A stretch of 64,000 nucleotides of DNA. Origin: Methylorubrum thiocyanatum (GTDB taxonomy: Bacteria; Pseudomonadota; Alphaproteobacteria; Rhizobiales; Beijerinckiaceae). This document shows positions 43,091 through 51,667 of the stretch, one piece after another. The notes beneath the pieces are model-generated. The model had not been told where the DNA came from and did not search any database. It worked only from the letters and a program-made list of their open reading frames with translations. Both the position numbers and the translations under genes were made by a program. Numbering within the stretch: the first letter of the stretch is position 1; each line of letters starts with the position of its first letter. The stretch spans positions 372,001 through 436,000 of the forward strand of contig JACJIB010000006.1 in the NCBI GenBank assembly GCA_014138645.1. The letters are read 5' to 3'.

Positions 43091-43921
43091 TCAGGCTCTC
43101 TCCCAGGGCTTGTTGGTGGGCCAGTTGTGCGTCTCGGCGGTGGCGTCGCGGCACCAGCGGTAGAAGGCGTCGTAGAGGAGCATGCCGGCGTCGAGTTGCT
43201 GCAGGTCGTCGGTGTAGATGCGCGACAGGCCGAGCGAGGCCGCGAGCAGGCCGGCCGCCTCCGGCGCGAGGTTGGGTCGGCCGGTGTCGGCCCCGCGCAC
43301 CAGCGTGGCGAGATGCAGGAGCGGCGGCGTGGCGAGGCCGAACGCCTCGACCATGACGTCGAAGGTGCAGAGCTCGCCCCTGTGGCTCCAGACGACGTCC
43401 GGGTCGTCGAGATCGAAGGGGGCTGCCCGGAAGCGCTCGGCCACGCCGAGGACCTCCGGGGCCGGCACGAACAGGAAGACCGCGTCGGGGTCGACGAAGC
43501 GGCGGATGAGCCAGGGGCAGGCGATGCGGTCAACCTTCGGCCGCGCCCGCGTCACCCAGACGGTGCGGCCCTGCGCGTCGCGGTCGGGCAGCGTGTCGGC
43601 CGGGACCATCGGCAACCCGGCCGCCGCCCAGCCGAGCAGGCCGCCCTCCAGGGTCTCCGCCCCGACGCCGGCGCTTCGCAGCCACGCGGCGACGCCGTGG
43701 GCGTGCCGGTGGCCGTCCGTGCAGACGATGACGGCGGACCGACCGCGCAGGGCCGATGCCCACTCGGCCGGACGCGAAGGGGATCGGACGAGGGAGCCGG
43801 GGACGTAGCGCGGGTCGGTTTCGAACGCGTCGTGCGTGCGCACGTCGACGACGACCGGCCCCCCCGGGGTGCCGATCAGGCGCGCAAGCTTCTCGACGGA
43901 GATGGTGTTGGGCACGGGCAT
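43091..43921 (-). CDS. chrB: Rhodanese-ChrB fusion protein (chromate resistance)
   Basis: 276 residues from the ATG at 43921, with AAGGA in front. The N-terminal rhodanese domain (about 1-108) has VVVDVRTHDAFE and an active-site loop VCTDGHRHAHG with Cys67. The C-terminal part (about 118-276) is the ChrB chromate-resistance domain (VWVTRARPKVDRIACPWLIRRFVDPDA, then TFDVMVEAFGL). The classical ChrB N-terminal regulatory part is replaced by the rhodanese. The protein may sense or handle oxidised sulphur or chromate-damaged thiols and act with ChrA, which follows directly. Regulation cannot be read from the sequence. Confidence 0.9.
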   Translation of the reverse strand: MPVPNTISVEKLARLIGTPGGPVVVDVRTHDAFETDPRYVPGSLVRSPSRPAEWASALRGRSAVIVCTDGHRHAHGVAAWLRSAGVGAETLEGGLLGWAAAGLPMVPADTLPDRDAQGRTVWVTRARPKVDRIACPWLIRRFVDPDAVFLFVPAPEVLGVAERFRAAPFDLDDPDVVWSHRGELCTFDVMVEAFGLATPPLLHLATLVRGADTGRPNLAPEAAGLLAASLGLSRIYTDDLQQLDAGMLLYDAFYRWCRDATAETHNWPTNKPWERA

Positions 43922-44016
43922 GACGCGTCCTTGCAGCAATTGCAGGCGGGACGCGATTCTTCGGCCGGAGCCTCGTCGGGGGATCGCTCCCCGAAGCCTC
44001 CATTCATCGCCTCCGG

Positions 44017-44037
44017 CCCCGCCCTGTCAAGGCGGGG
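44017..44037. repeat. 7-7-7 inverted repeat in the chrB upstream region
   Basis: CCCCGCC-CTGTCAA-GGCGGGG, about 96 bases upstream of the chrB-like start, in the 349-base divergent gap before the hybrid kinase. It could be a regulator site or a stem-loop in the leader. Nothing else in the gap (43922-44270) is recognised. Confidence 0.5.
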
Positions 44038-44270
44038 CGACCGCACCGTGACCCGCTTCATCCTCGCGGCAACCGCGTCCCCGGTGTAGAAGGCGTCGCG
44101 AACGGTGGCGAGGCTGGTACGTTCCAGTCCAGGAGGCGAGAGACCCGTCGGCCATAGGGCGGCCAGGCTCCCGCGACGATGACCAAGCTTGGTGACGATG
44201 CGGGACCACGACGAACGATGCGAGCGACCGGGGCGAGAAGCGCGACCCAACTTTGCTTGGCCGACGCGGA

Positions 44271-46427
44271 ATGGCTGAGCGCGAGCGCCTCGACCCCGCC
44301 CCGCCGTCGTCGAGGGAACCAGCCCGATCCGCTCCCAGGGCGCGCTTGATCGCGCGGGCGAGCGGCGGCGTCGGCCTCGCGGCCGCCCTGACCGTCCTGT
44401 CCGGCTGGGCCTTCGACGTGCCGATCCTGAGGCGCATCGTCCCCGGCCAGCCGCCGATGGTCGTCCTGACCGCCATCGGCATCTTGATGCTTGCGACGGC
44501 GCTCCTGCTCGGCACGGGCTCCGGCGCATCCCGTCCGGTCCGCCGGGCAGGCCGATGGATCGCCGCAGCCGCCGCGGCCGTCGGCATCGGGGGGATCCTG
44601 CAATACCTCCTGCCGCTGCCGGTCCGCCTCGACGACTGGGTCCAGCGCCTCGCCTTCGGACCTCTGAAGCCCGGGAGCGGCATGGCCCTGGCGACGGCCG
44701 CGAGCATCGCGGCCGTCGCGGTTGGTCTCCTCTTCCAGGACGCGCCGAGGCGCTGGCTGCGCGACCTCGGCACGCTCGCAACCCTTTGGGGTTTCGTCAT
44801 CGCGGCCGCGGGCGTTCTCGGCTACGCGTACGGGCTCGGCGCCCTGCATCAGGCCGGCCCGTTCTCGCGCATGGCGCTCGTGACCGCGGTCACCCTGGGC
44901 GTCCTTGCCGTCGGCGCGCTGTTCAGCCGCCCGACCCGGCCCTGGATCGCGCCGCTGCTCTGCGCCGGCGAGGCAGGGTCCCCGACGCGCCACCTGCTTC
45001 CCGCCGTCGTGGTGGCGCCGCTGGTCCTGGGCTGGCTGCAACTCCAGGCCGTCCGCTCCGACCTGATCGAGGCCGAGACCGGCACGGCCCTGCTCATGGC
45101 CGTCCTCACCCTCTGGCTGGCTGCGTTGGTCGTTCGTGTCGCACGCAACATCGACCGGCGCGCGGTCGCGGAGCGGCGGCTCCGGGAGACGCTGCACGGC
45201 ATGAACGAGGCCCTGGAGCGGCGCGTGGCGGCGCGCACGCAGGAACTCGCCGAGGCGCAGGACGCTCTCGTGCAGGCGCAGAAGATGGAGGCCATCGGCC
45301 AATTGACCGGGGGCGTGGCGCACGACTTCAACAACCTGCTGACCATCATCCGGTCCTCGACCGACTTCCTGCGCCGGCCGGACCTGCCGGAGGAGCGCCG
45401 GCGCCGTTACCTCGACGCGGTCTCGGACACGGTGGAGCGGGCCGCGAAGCTGACCGCGCAACTGCTCGCCTTCGCACGGCGCCAGGCGCTCAAGCCCGCG
45501 GTGTTCGACGCCGGCGAGCGCATCCGCGGCATCGCCCAGATGCTCGACTCACTCACGGGCGCCCGCATCCGGATCGTGACGACCCTGGCCGAGGGCCCAT
45601 GCGCGGTGCGCGCCGACTCGGTGCAGTTCGAAACCGCGCTGGTGAACCTCGCGGTGAACGCGCGCGACGCCATGAACGGCGAGGGGACGCTCACCATCGA
45701 GCTGACCTGCGGGCGACCCAAGCCCTCGATCCGCGGCCACGCGGGCTCGCCGAGCGCCTTCGTGGCGGTCTCGGTCTCGGATACCGGATCGGGGATCGTG
45801 AAGGAGCAGCTCACCCGCATCTTCGAGCCGTTCTTCACGACCAAGGAGGTGGGTAAGGGCACCGGTCTGGGATTGAGCCAAGTGATCGGCTTTGCCAAGC
45901 AATCGGGCGGCGACGTCGACGTTGCCAGCGTGGTGGGGCGAGGAAGCACCTTCACGCTCTACCTGCCCCAGGCCGAGGCCGGAATCGGCGGGGAGAAACC
46001 CGCCCCCGAACCGGAGGGACAGGCGCTGGAGGACGGCGACCAGTGCATCCTGGTGGTCGAGGACAACGTGGAGATCGGCCGGTTCTGCACGCAGATCTTG
46101 CACGACCTCGGCTACAGCACGGTGCTGACCCAGACGGCGGAGGCGGCGCTCGCCGAGATCGAGGCGGTGCCGTTCCGCTTCGACGCGGTCTTCTCGGACG
46201 TGGTGATGCCGGGCATGGGTGGGATCGAGCTGGCCAAGCGGCTGCGCGCGCTGCATCCGGAGATGCCGGTGGTCCTGACCTCCGGCTACAGCCACGTGCT
46301 GGCGGCCAACGACGCGCACGGCTTCGAGTTCGTGCGCAAGCCCTACTCGGCCGAGGAAGTCCGCAAGGTCTTGCGTGAAGCCGTGGCTGCCAAGCCGAAG
46401 GTCCGCCCGGCCCCGGCGGAGACCTAG
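44271..46427 (+). CDS. Hybrid sensor histidine kinase with C-terminal receiver
   Basis: 718 residues from the ATG at 44271. The N-terminal half has about eight hydrophobic segments (for example GGVGLAAALTVLSGWAF, MVVLTAIGILMLATALLLG, LLMAVLTLWLAALVVRV), an unusual multi-span sensor without a periplasmic domain. A coiled coil follows (RVAARTQELAEAQDALVQAQ), then the HisKA H-box GGVAHDFNNLL, ATP-binding N, G1 and G2 boxes (NLAVNARDAM, SDTGSGI, GTGLGLSQV), and a receiver (CILVVEDN, DAVFSDVVMPG, RKPYS). The H-box HDFNN form is the same as in many Methylobacterium-type kinases. A membrane-state or lipophilic signal would suit the topology; the target is not known. Confidence 0.92.
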   Translation: MAERERLDPAPPSSREPARSAPRARLIARASGGVGLAAALTVLSGWAFDVPILRRIVPGQPPMVVLTAIGILMLATALLLGTGSGASRPVRRAGRWIAAAAAAVGIGGILQYLLPLPVRLDDWVQRLAFGPLKPGSGMALATAASIAAVAVGLLFQDAPRRWLRDLGTLATLWGFVIAAAGVLGYAYGLGALHQAGPFSRMALVTAVTLGVLAVGALFSRPTRPWIAPLLCAGEAGSPTRHLLPAVVVAPLVLGWLQLQAVRSDLIEAETGTALLMAVLTLWLAALVVRVARNIDRRAVAERRLRETLHGMNEALERRVAARTQELAEAQDALVQAQKMEAIGQLTGGVAHDFNNLLTIIRSSTDFLRRPDLPEERRRRYLDAVSDTVERAAKLTAQLLAFARRQALKPAVFDAGERIRGIAQMLDSLTGARIRIVTTLAEGPCAVRADSVQFETALVNLAVNARDAMNGEGTLTIELTCGRPKPSIRGHAGSPSAFVAVSVSDTGSGIVKEQLTRIFEPFFTTKEVGKGTGLGLSQVIGFAKQSGGDVDVASVVGRGSTFTLYLPQAEAGIGGEKPAPEPEGQALEDGDQCILVVEDNVEIGRFCTQILHDLGYSTVLTQTAEAALAEIEAVPFRFDAVFSDVVMPGMGGIELAKRLRALHPEMPVVLTSGYSHVLAANDAHGFEFVRKPYSAEEVRKVLREAVAAKPKVRPAPAET

Positions 46428-46509
46428 AGTCCTCGCCGCTGCGCGACGGTCTCGGTTCGCCCCTGAGGGAGCGGGGCACAACCGCGTCTGGGGAGCCCCG
46501 CGACGGGAG

Positions 46510-46828
46510 CGTCCCGCCAAGCCTCTACGCGACGGGCAATGCCCCTTGTCTCGGACGAGCGGAGGCTCGCAGCGGGTCGACCCGACCGGTCCGAGTGAGC
46601 GCCGGATCGGACGGGCAGCAGGCCGCCCGGTCGGGCCTTCTCGTAGGGCGCGTTGAAGCCGGCATCGCCATCGGCCACCAGCGCGCCGGAGCAGCCCGCC
46701 AGATGTGCGAGCGGGCGCTCGCCCCGGCGGTCGGGTGAGGCGAAGAACACGGGCGACGCCCTCCGCCCTCCACGGTCCACCCGATGGGAAATCCAGCCCT
46801 CCGGCACCGTGCGCGGCATGGCATCCAC
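46510..46828 (-). pseudogene. IS66-family transposase (TnpC) remnant
   Basis: A minus-strand fragment in which ASPDRRGERPLAHLAGCSGA and DGDAGFNAPYE follow the IS66 TnpC pattern YSPDRKGEHPxAHLAG...LQADGYAGFNALY. The catalytic context is lost, and the following part (RTGRVDPLRASARPRQG, like IS66 DRIGxLYAxExxIRGxPP) continues in a different frame, so there is a frameshift, and both ends are missing. A dead relic; no terminal repeats seen. Confidence 0.6.
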
Positions 46829-46961
46829 CCTCTGTCAGGGATCAGGATGCCCGAAAAACCTGCGCTCGGCGCGGCCAACCCGGCGGGTCAGGGTCGAGGG
46901 TCGCAGACCCTGGAGATCGCGCAACGCCTTGGCTTGATTCCGATGCGATGAACGGCACCCG

Positions 46962-47885
46962 TCATCGTCCGCTCGCCAAGTCGCCGCGCGCCGGCAGGAT
47001 CAATTGGTGGGGGACCCAGTCGTAGGGCTGCACGTACTCTCCGCGGGCAAGCTTCACGGCATCGTTCACCGCCTGAGCCCCCTGCAGCGGCGCATCTTGA
47101 AGGACGCTGACCGACACGTCGCCGCTCTTCACGGCCGCGATCCCGTCCGACGTTCCGTCGACGCCGCCGACCAGGATCTTGCCCGAGAAGCCGGCCGCCT
47201 TGAGGGCGGCCACCGCACCGAGGGCCATCTCGTCGTTGTTGGCCGCGATGGCGTCGAACTTCAGGCCACTGCGCAGCCACGCCGTGACCTGATCCTGCGC
47301 CTGCCGCCGGCTCCAATCGGCGCTCGCCTCCGCCAAGAGCTTCAGCCCTGGCCGTTGCCCGAGGATCTCCTTGACGCCGGCGGTGCGCTCCTGGGCGGCG
47401 TTGTCGCTGTCCTTGCCGCGCAGGATGGCGACGTTGCCGCGATCCCCGAGACGCTGCGCGAGCATTCGCATCTGCACCCGGCCCGCGACGAGGTGGTTGG
47501 CGCTGACGATCGCCATTCTGTTGGTCACCGGGCCGCTCGGACGCCTGTTCACGAACACCAGCGGGATCCCGGCTGCCGCGGACATCTCCGTGATCGTCCT
47601 GGCACTGGCGTCGTCGACGGGGGTGACGATCAGGGCTGCCGGCTTCGCGTCAAGGGCTGCGCGGGCCTGGACCACCTGGGTCTCGCCTTTGCCGGCCGCC
47701 TGCGCCACCTCGACCGAAGCGGAGAACTTGGAGGCGGCCGTGCTGACGACAGCGGACTGCAGACTATCCAGGAAACGGTCGCCCGCCTCCGGCATCAAGA
47801 AGGTGAGTTTCGTTTCGGCGGCGGCCGGCGCGGCGAGAGCGATCAGCAGCAGGGCGGCCGGCAGGGGATTGGTGCGTTGCTTCAT
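46962..47885 (-). CDS. Orphan periplasmic sugar-binding protein (RbsB-like)
   Basis: 307 residues with a signal peptide (PLPAALLLIALAAPAAAETK). The body is a type-1 periplasmic-binding fold: TKLTFLMPEAGDRFLDSLQSAV, AALIVTPVDDASARTITEMSAAAGIPLVFVNRRP, FDAIAANNDEMALGAVAALKAAG, GKILVGGVDGTSDGIAAVKSGDVSVSVLQD. That is the ribose/galactose family of ABC-importer receptors, but no ABC ATPase or permease is nearby. It lies 26 bases after a methyl-accepting chemoreceptor on the same strand, so it may present a sugar to that receptor in the way RbsB/MglB do to Trg; this is inference. Confidence 0.9.
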   Translation of the reverse strand: MKQRTNPLPAALLLIALAAPAAAETKLTFLMPEAGDRFLDSLQSAVVSTAASKFSASVEVAQAAGKGETQVVQARAALDAKPAALIVTPVDDASARTITEMSAAAGIPLVFVNRRPSGPVTNRMAIVSANHLVAGRVQMRMLAQRLGDRGNVAILRGKDSDNAAQERTAGVKEILGQRPGLKLLAEASADWSRRQAQDQVTAWLRSGLKFDAIAANNDEMALGAVAALKAAGFSGKILVGGVDGTSDGIAAVKSGDVSVSVLQDAPLQGAQAVNDAVKLARGEYVQPYDWVPHQLILPARGDLASGR

Positions 47886-47911
47886 GGCAAGCCTCGATGG
47901 GAGCGCGAGCG

Positions 47912-49618
47912 TCAGGCGGCACGGACGGTGTCGAGGAACGACTGCACCTGTCGGCGCAGTAGATCGGATTGCCCGGCGAGTTCGCTCGAGGCGCACAGAA
48001 CCTGCGCGGCGCCGGTCCCGGTTTCCTCGACATTGCTCGCCACGCCGGAGATGTTGGCGGTCACCTCGCCGGTGCCGCTCGAGGCCTGGGCGATGGCCTG
48101 AACGATCTCGCGCGTCGCCGCCCCCTGCTCCTCGATGGCCGACGCGATGGCGGTCGCCGTCTCGTTGATCGCGCGGACCGAGGCGGAGATGCCGTCGATG
48201 GCCGTGGCGGTCCGTCCGGTGGAGGACTGGATCGCCTCGATCTTGGCCGTGATCTCGCTGGCCGAACGGGAGGTCTGGTTGGCGAGTTCCTTGACCTCCG
48301 TGGCCACGACCGCGAAGCCGCGGCCCGCTTCGCCGGCCCGCGCCGCTTCGATCGTGGCGTTGAGCGCCAGCAGGTTGGTCTGGCCCGCAAGGGTGGCGAT
48401 GGTGTCGACGACGTCGCCGATGCTGGCGGCCACGCCCGTCAGCTCGCGCACCAGCACGGTCATGCCTTCCGTCTCCCGAACGGCGGCCCGCGACATCGCC
48501 GAAGAACGCTCGACTTGGACGCCGATCTCCGTCACCGAGGCATCGAGTTCTTCGGCAGCGCCCGCGATCGACTGGATGTTGACGGAGGCTTCCTCGGCCG
48601 CCGCAGAGACCGCCACAGCGCGCACCGATGTGGCTTCGGCCGACACCGAGAGCTGGCGGGCGGTCGTCTGCATCTGAACGGCCGCCGAGGAAACGGTCGT
48701 GACGATCCCGCCGACCGACTGATCGAACGCGTCCGCCAACTCGCGCATGGCGATGCGGCGCTGCGCCTCCGCCCCGGCGCGCTGGGCGGCCACTTCGGCC
48801 TCGAGAGCCTTGTTGCGGATCATGTTGTCCTTGAAGACTTGAACCGCAGCCGCCATCAGGCCGATCTCGTCGGAGCGGCGCTGAGCGGGGACCTCGACGC
48901 CGGTGTCCTCATCCGCAAGCCGGCCCATCGCGGCGGTCATGCGCCCGATCGGGTGGGAAATCGTCATCGTCAGAAGCCAGCCGGCCAGCGTGCAGAGCGT
49001 CAGCAGACAGGCCAAGGCCGAGACGATCCAGAAGCGGGCCGAGGCGCGGATCGCCTGGGCCGCGGCCGTGGCGATCTCGACCTCCTGTTGACGATAGGCC
49101 TGCACGGCCCGCACCGCGGTGTAGAAGTGGGCGGCCTCCGAGAGCATGTCACCCTGCAGCACAGCCGTTCCGGTCTCGCTCAGGCCGGCCCGGTCGAGGA
49201 TGCGGATCTCTTCTCCGATTGCCAGGAAGTGCTGCCACGCGTTGCGCAGGGTCTCGGCGAGCTGGGTCTCGCGCGCGCCCTCGATCAGGGTCGCGTAATC
49301 GCCCCAGGCCTTCGAGAAGGCGACGCGGCCCTCCTCGGCCTCCCGCGCGTAGGCGCTGCGCTGCGTCTCGCTCGGGCTGTAGTGCTGCAGCGCCGTCAGC
49401 GCACGGAGCTGCTGGCTGAGGCGGGCGAGGTCGCCCAGCAAGGTCACGGCCGCGACCTGACGGGCCAGCGCCGCGCCGATCGCCGAGACCTGATCGACCT
49501 TGATGATCGCGAAGCCGCCGGTCAGGCCGGACAACACAACCAGGATCGCGAAGGTACCGATGATTTTCGACTTGATGGATCGTAGGTTGATCGAGCGCAT
49601 TCTCTTGCCGATCGGCAT
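47912..49618 (-). CDS. Methyl-accepting chemotaxis protein
   Basis: 568 residues. An N-terminal membrane segment (about 16-37, IIGTFAILVVLSGLTGGFAII), a helical periplasmic domain of about 150 residues (4-helix-bundle type), a second membrane segment (ARFWIVSALACLLTLCTLAGWLL), a HAMP domain (HPIGRMTAAMGRLADEDTG), and a long coiled-coil signalling domain with the tip motif IATLAGQTNLLALNATIEAARAGEAGRGFAVVATEVKELA. The next gene is a sugar-binding protein and the previous one an OprB porin, so a sugar is the likely stimulus. The ATG at 49618 matches the short basic leader seen in relatives. Confidence 0.94.
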   Translation of the reverse strand: MPIGKRMRSINLRSIKSKIIGTFAILVVLSGLTGGFAIIKVDQVSAIGAALARQVAAVTLLGDLARLSQQLRALTALQHYSPSETQRSAYAREAEEGRVAFSKAWGDYATLIEGARETQLAETLRNAWQHFLAIGEEIRILDRAGLSETGTAVLQGDMLSEAAHFYTAVRAVQAYRQQEVEIATAAAQAIRASARFWIVSALACLLTLCTLAGWLLTMTISHPIGRMTAAMGRLADEDTGVEVPAQRRSDEIGLMAAAVQVFKDNMIRNKALEAEVAAQRAGAEAQRRIAMRELADAFDQSVGGIVTTVSSAAVQMQTTARQLSVSAEATSVRAVAVSAAAEEASVNIQSIAGAAEELDASVTEIGVQVERSSAMSRAAVRETEGMTVLVRELTGVAASIGDVVDTIATLAGQTNLLALNATIEAARAGEAGRGFAVVATEVKELANQTSRSASEITAKIEAIQSSTGRTATAIDGISASVRAINETATAIASAIEEQGAATREIVQAIAQASSGTGEVTANISGVASNVEETGTGAAQVLCASSELAGQSDLLRRQVQSFLDTVRAA

Positions 49619-49728
49619 GGCGGCGAACCCTTGAGGAGGACGTGTCCGAATGGAGTTTGATCGTGGAAGGGTGGGGCGCTTGCGTCGACGCAGGTCGCGT
49701 TGCTGCGCTGGCCCCCTGCCTGTCCGGG

Positions 49729-51222
49729 TCAGAACGTGACGCCGCTCTTGACGCCGAAGACGAGAATGTCGGTCCGTCCGCCGAAGCCACCGGGACGGTT
49801 GATGAACTGGATGTTGGGCCGGACCACCACGTCGGGAGAGAGGGCAAGGCTGTAGAAGACCTCCAGCACTCGCTCGTATCCGGGGATCGGGCGGACGCCG
49901 CCGTCGAGCAGGTTGGCGCGTTGGATGCTCTGCGCCAGGCCGTGGCTGGCATGCGACTGGCCGATGCCGAAGCCGATCCAGTCGAGCGGACGCGCGGCCC
50001 AGAAGCCTTTGTAGACGAAGCCGATGGTCTCCTGCCTGTCGATGAACGAGGTCGAGGAATTGGCCATCGTGACGCGGACGAAGGCGGAGAGGCTGGCCAA
50101 CGGATTGGCGGGGTCGGGGCGGTAGAGCTCCTGTACGGCCACGCCGTAGAGGCCGCTGCGCTCGCGGTCCGCGAGCGGCACGCCTCCGGCCACCGCCAGG
50201 GGCAGGCCTTCGCGGTTGAGGAAGAGGTCGGGCCCGCCTCTGGTCTGATACCACGCGCCGACCGTATAGCTGCCGCGATACGCGAAGGGTGGAAGCGTCG
50301 GGAAGGCCGCGGCCTCGACGATGGCCAGTGCGCCCGCGGCACCGGACGGGTCGAAGTTGAAGCCGTCCTCAAGATCGCGCGGATTGACTTGATAGACGCC
50401 GGCCATCAGGTAACCGGTGTCGGTGTTGCCGAGCCGCAGGCGGGCGGCATATTGCGAGATTGGCCAGTTGTACCAGTAATTGCCGACGAGGTTGCCGGGT
50501 TGGTTGCCGCAGAAGGTGAGGTTCTGGAATTCGCAGGCGAAGCCGGCAAAGTCGGAGCTGACCGGCAGGCGGCCGAACTTGAGGTCGACGAACTCGCCGA
50601 AGCGCTGGGTGTAAGAGAGCTGGGTCAGGCGTGGGAACCGGCCGCGGCCGAAGATCTCCTCGGTCTGCTGAAGCACCCCGAAGTGCTGGTCCGCGGTGAG
50701 GCCGCGGCCGAAGCGGTAGGTGAGAGTGACGTTGAAGGTGCCGCCGGTAAGGCCGGCGAGGCGATCCATGTCGACGGTGGAACGGACGGCGAGCTGTCCT
50801 GCGCCGCGCAGCGACTGGTAGGGGCCGCCCTGGATATTGGTCGAGGTCTGATAGTCGAAGCTGCCGTCCATGCGGATGCCGGCGCGGAAGAGGTCGTCGC
50901 GCACACCGCCGAAATTGCCGAGCACGCCCCATTGCGGGGCGGCGCTCTGGGTGTCGAGGCTGCCGGCCGGGGCCGTGTTGACCCCGGCCGCCGTCGAGGG
51001 GCGCGCCAGGGGCGTATTGGCGCGACCGAGGGCCGATCGCCCCGGCCTGGAGAGGCGGCGGAGGCGCGGAATGGTCGAGAGGGTAGGGGGCTCGGCTCCG
51101 GGCGCCGAAGCCATCCCACGGTCGGGGCCGGTTTGCGCGAGGGCAGGGATCGTCCCCGACGCGACGATGTGCACCATCGCAAGCGAGAGCGACAGAATGA
51201 GTGGTCTTCCTGGCGGCGACAT
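49729..51222 (-). CDS. OprB-family carbohydrate porin
   Basis: 497 residues from the ATG at 51222, beginning a signal peptide (LILSLSLAMVHIVASGTIPALAQ); an in-frame start at 51273 would add 17 residues. After a low-complexity linker the beta-barrel has the OprB pattern: WGVLGNFGGVRDDLFRAGI near residue 95, FKFGRLP-type strand (VDLKFGRLPVSSDF), then CGNQPGNLVGNYWYNWPISQYAARLRL and a C-terminal strand GVKSGVTF ending in Phe. OprB porins take up glucose and other sugars across the outer membrane. It leads the same-strand row porin, chemoreceptor, binding protein. Confidence 0.9.
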   Translation of the reverse strand: MSPPGRPLILSLSLAMVHIVASGTIPALAQTGPDRGMASAPGAEPPTLSTIPRLRRLSRPGRSALGRANTPLARPSTAAGVNTAPAGSLDTQSAAPQWGVLGNFGGVRDDLFRAGIRMDGSFDYQTSTNIQGGPYQSLRGAGQLAVRSTVDMDRLAGLTGGTFNVTLTYRFGRGLTADQHFGVLQQTEEIFGRGRFPRLTQLSYTQRFGEFVDLKFGRLPVSSDFAGFACEFQNLTFCGNQPGNLVGNYWYNWPISQYAARLRLGNTDTGYLMAGVYQVNPRDLEDGFNFDPSGAAGALAIVEAAAFPTLPPFAYRGSYTVGAWYQTRGGPDLFLNREGLPLAVAGGVPLADRERSGLYGVAVQELYRPDPANPLASLSAFVRVTMANSSTSFIDRQETIGFVYKGFWAARPLDWIGFGIGQSHASHGLAQSIQRANLLDGGVRPIPGYERVLEVFYSLALSPDVVVRPNIQFINRPGGFGGRTDILVFGVKSGVTF

Positions 51223-51642
51223 GGATTTCAGAGGTCCGGGGAGGAGGCGATCGGAGCAGGAAACCTGCCGCATATTGACTGGTATTGACTTGCTGCAAAT
51301 ACTGTCACAAAACCGGGATTTATTTAATTAGATGCGCGAATTGAGAAAGATGCAGATTTTATTATTAGGACCCACCAGAAATCGATCGTTTTCTTCATTC
51401 GCTAAGTAAGTAAAATCGGACTAACATAAATTAAATTAACAAATGATTTCCGAGCGCCGGGTGGCAGCGAATTCGCATCCCATCCTAAGCGTAAAATCGA
51501 ACAACCTTAGATGCGATACGCACTCTTAGACTGTCTCTGCCCGGCCAGATGGCAATACAAGATCCCGATTGGCAGTGAGCCGAAGCAATACGGCCCATCT
51601 CAGATTGAAATACGGTCGGATCAACTTCGGAGAGAAAGGCCA
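51223..51642. other. AT-rich promoter region upstream of the porin
   Basis: About 420 bases between the cytochrome gene and the porin gene, AT-rich from 51300 to 51550. A tandem TATTGACT (51273-51280 and 51283-51290, 10-base period) lies about 50 bases before the porin start on the opposite strand sense and may be a regulator site. No gene is seen. Confidence 0.4.
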
Positions 51643-51661
51643 GCCCAGGCGTCGCCCGGGC
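51643..51661 (-). terminator. Possible terminator behind the dehydrogenase operon
   Basis: Stem-loop GCCCAGGC-GTC-GCCCGGGC (one mismatch) directly after the cytochrome c gene. On the minus strand it is followed by a pyrimidine-rich stretch (CCTTTCTCTCC) rather than a clean T run, so the call is tentative. Confidence 0.35.
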
Positions 51662-51667
51662 AACGGC

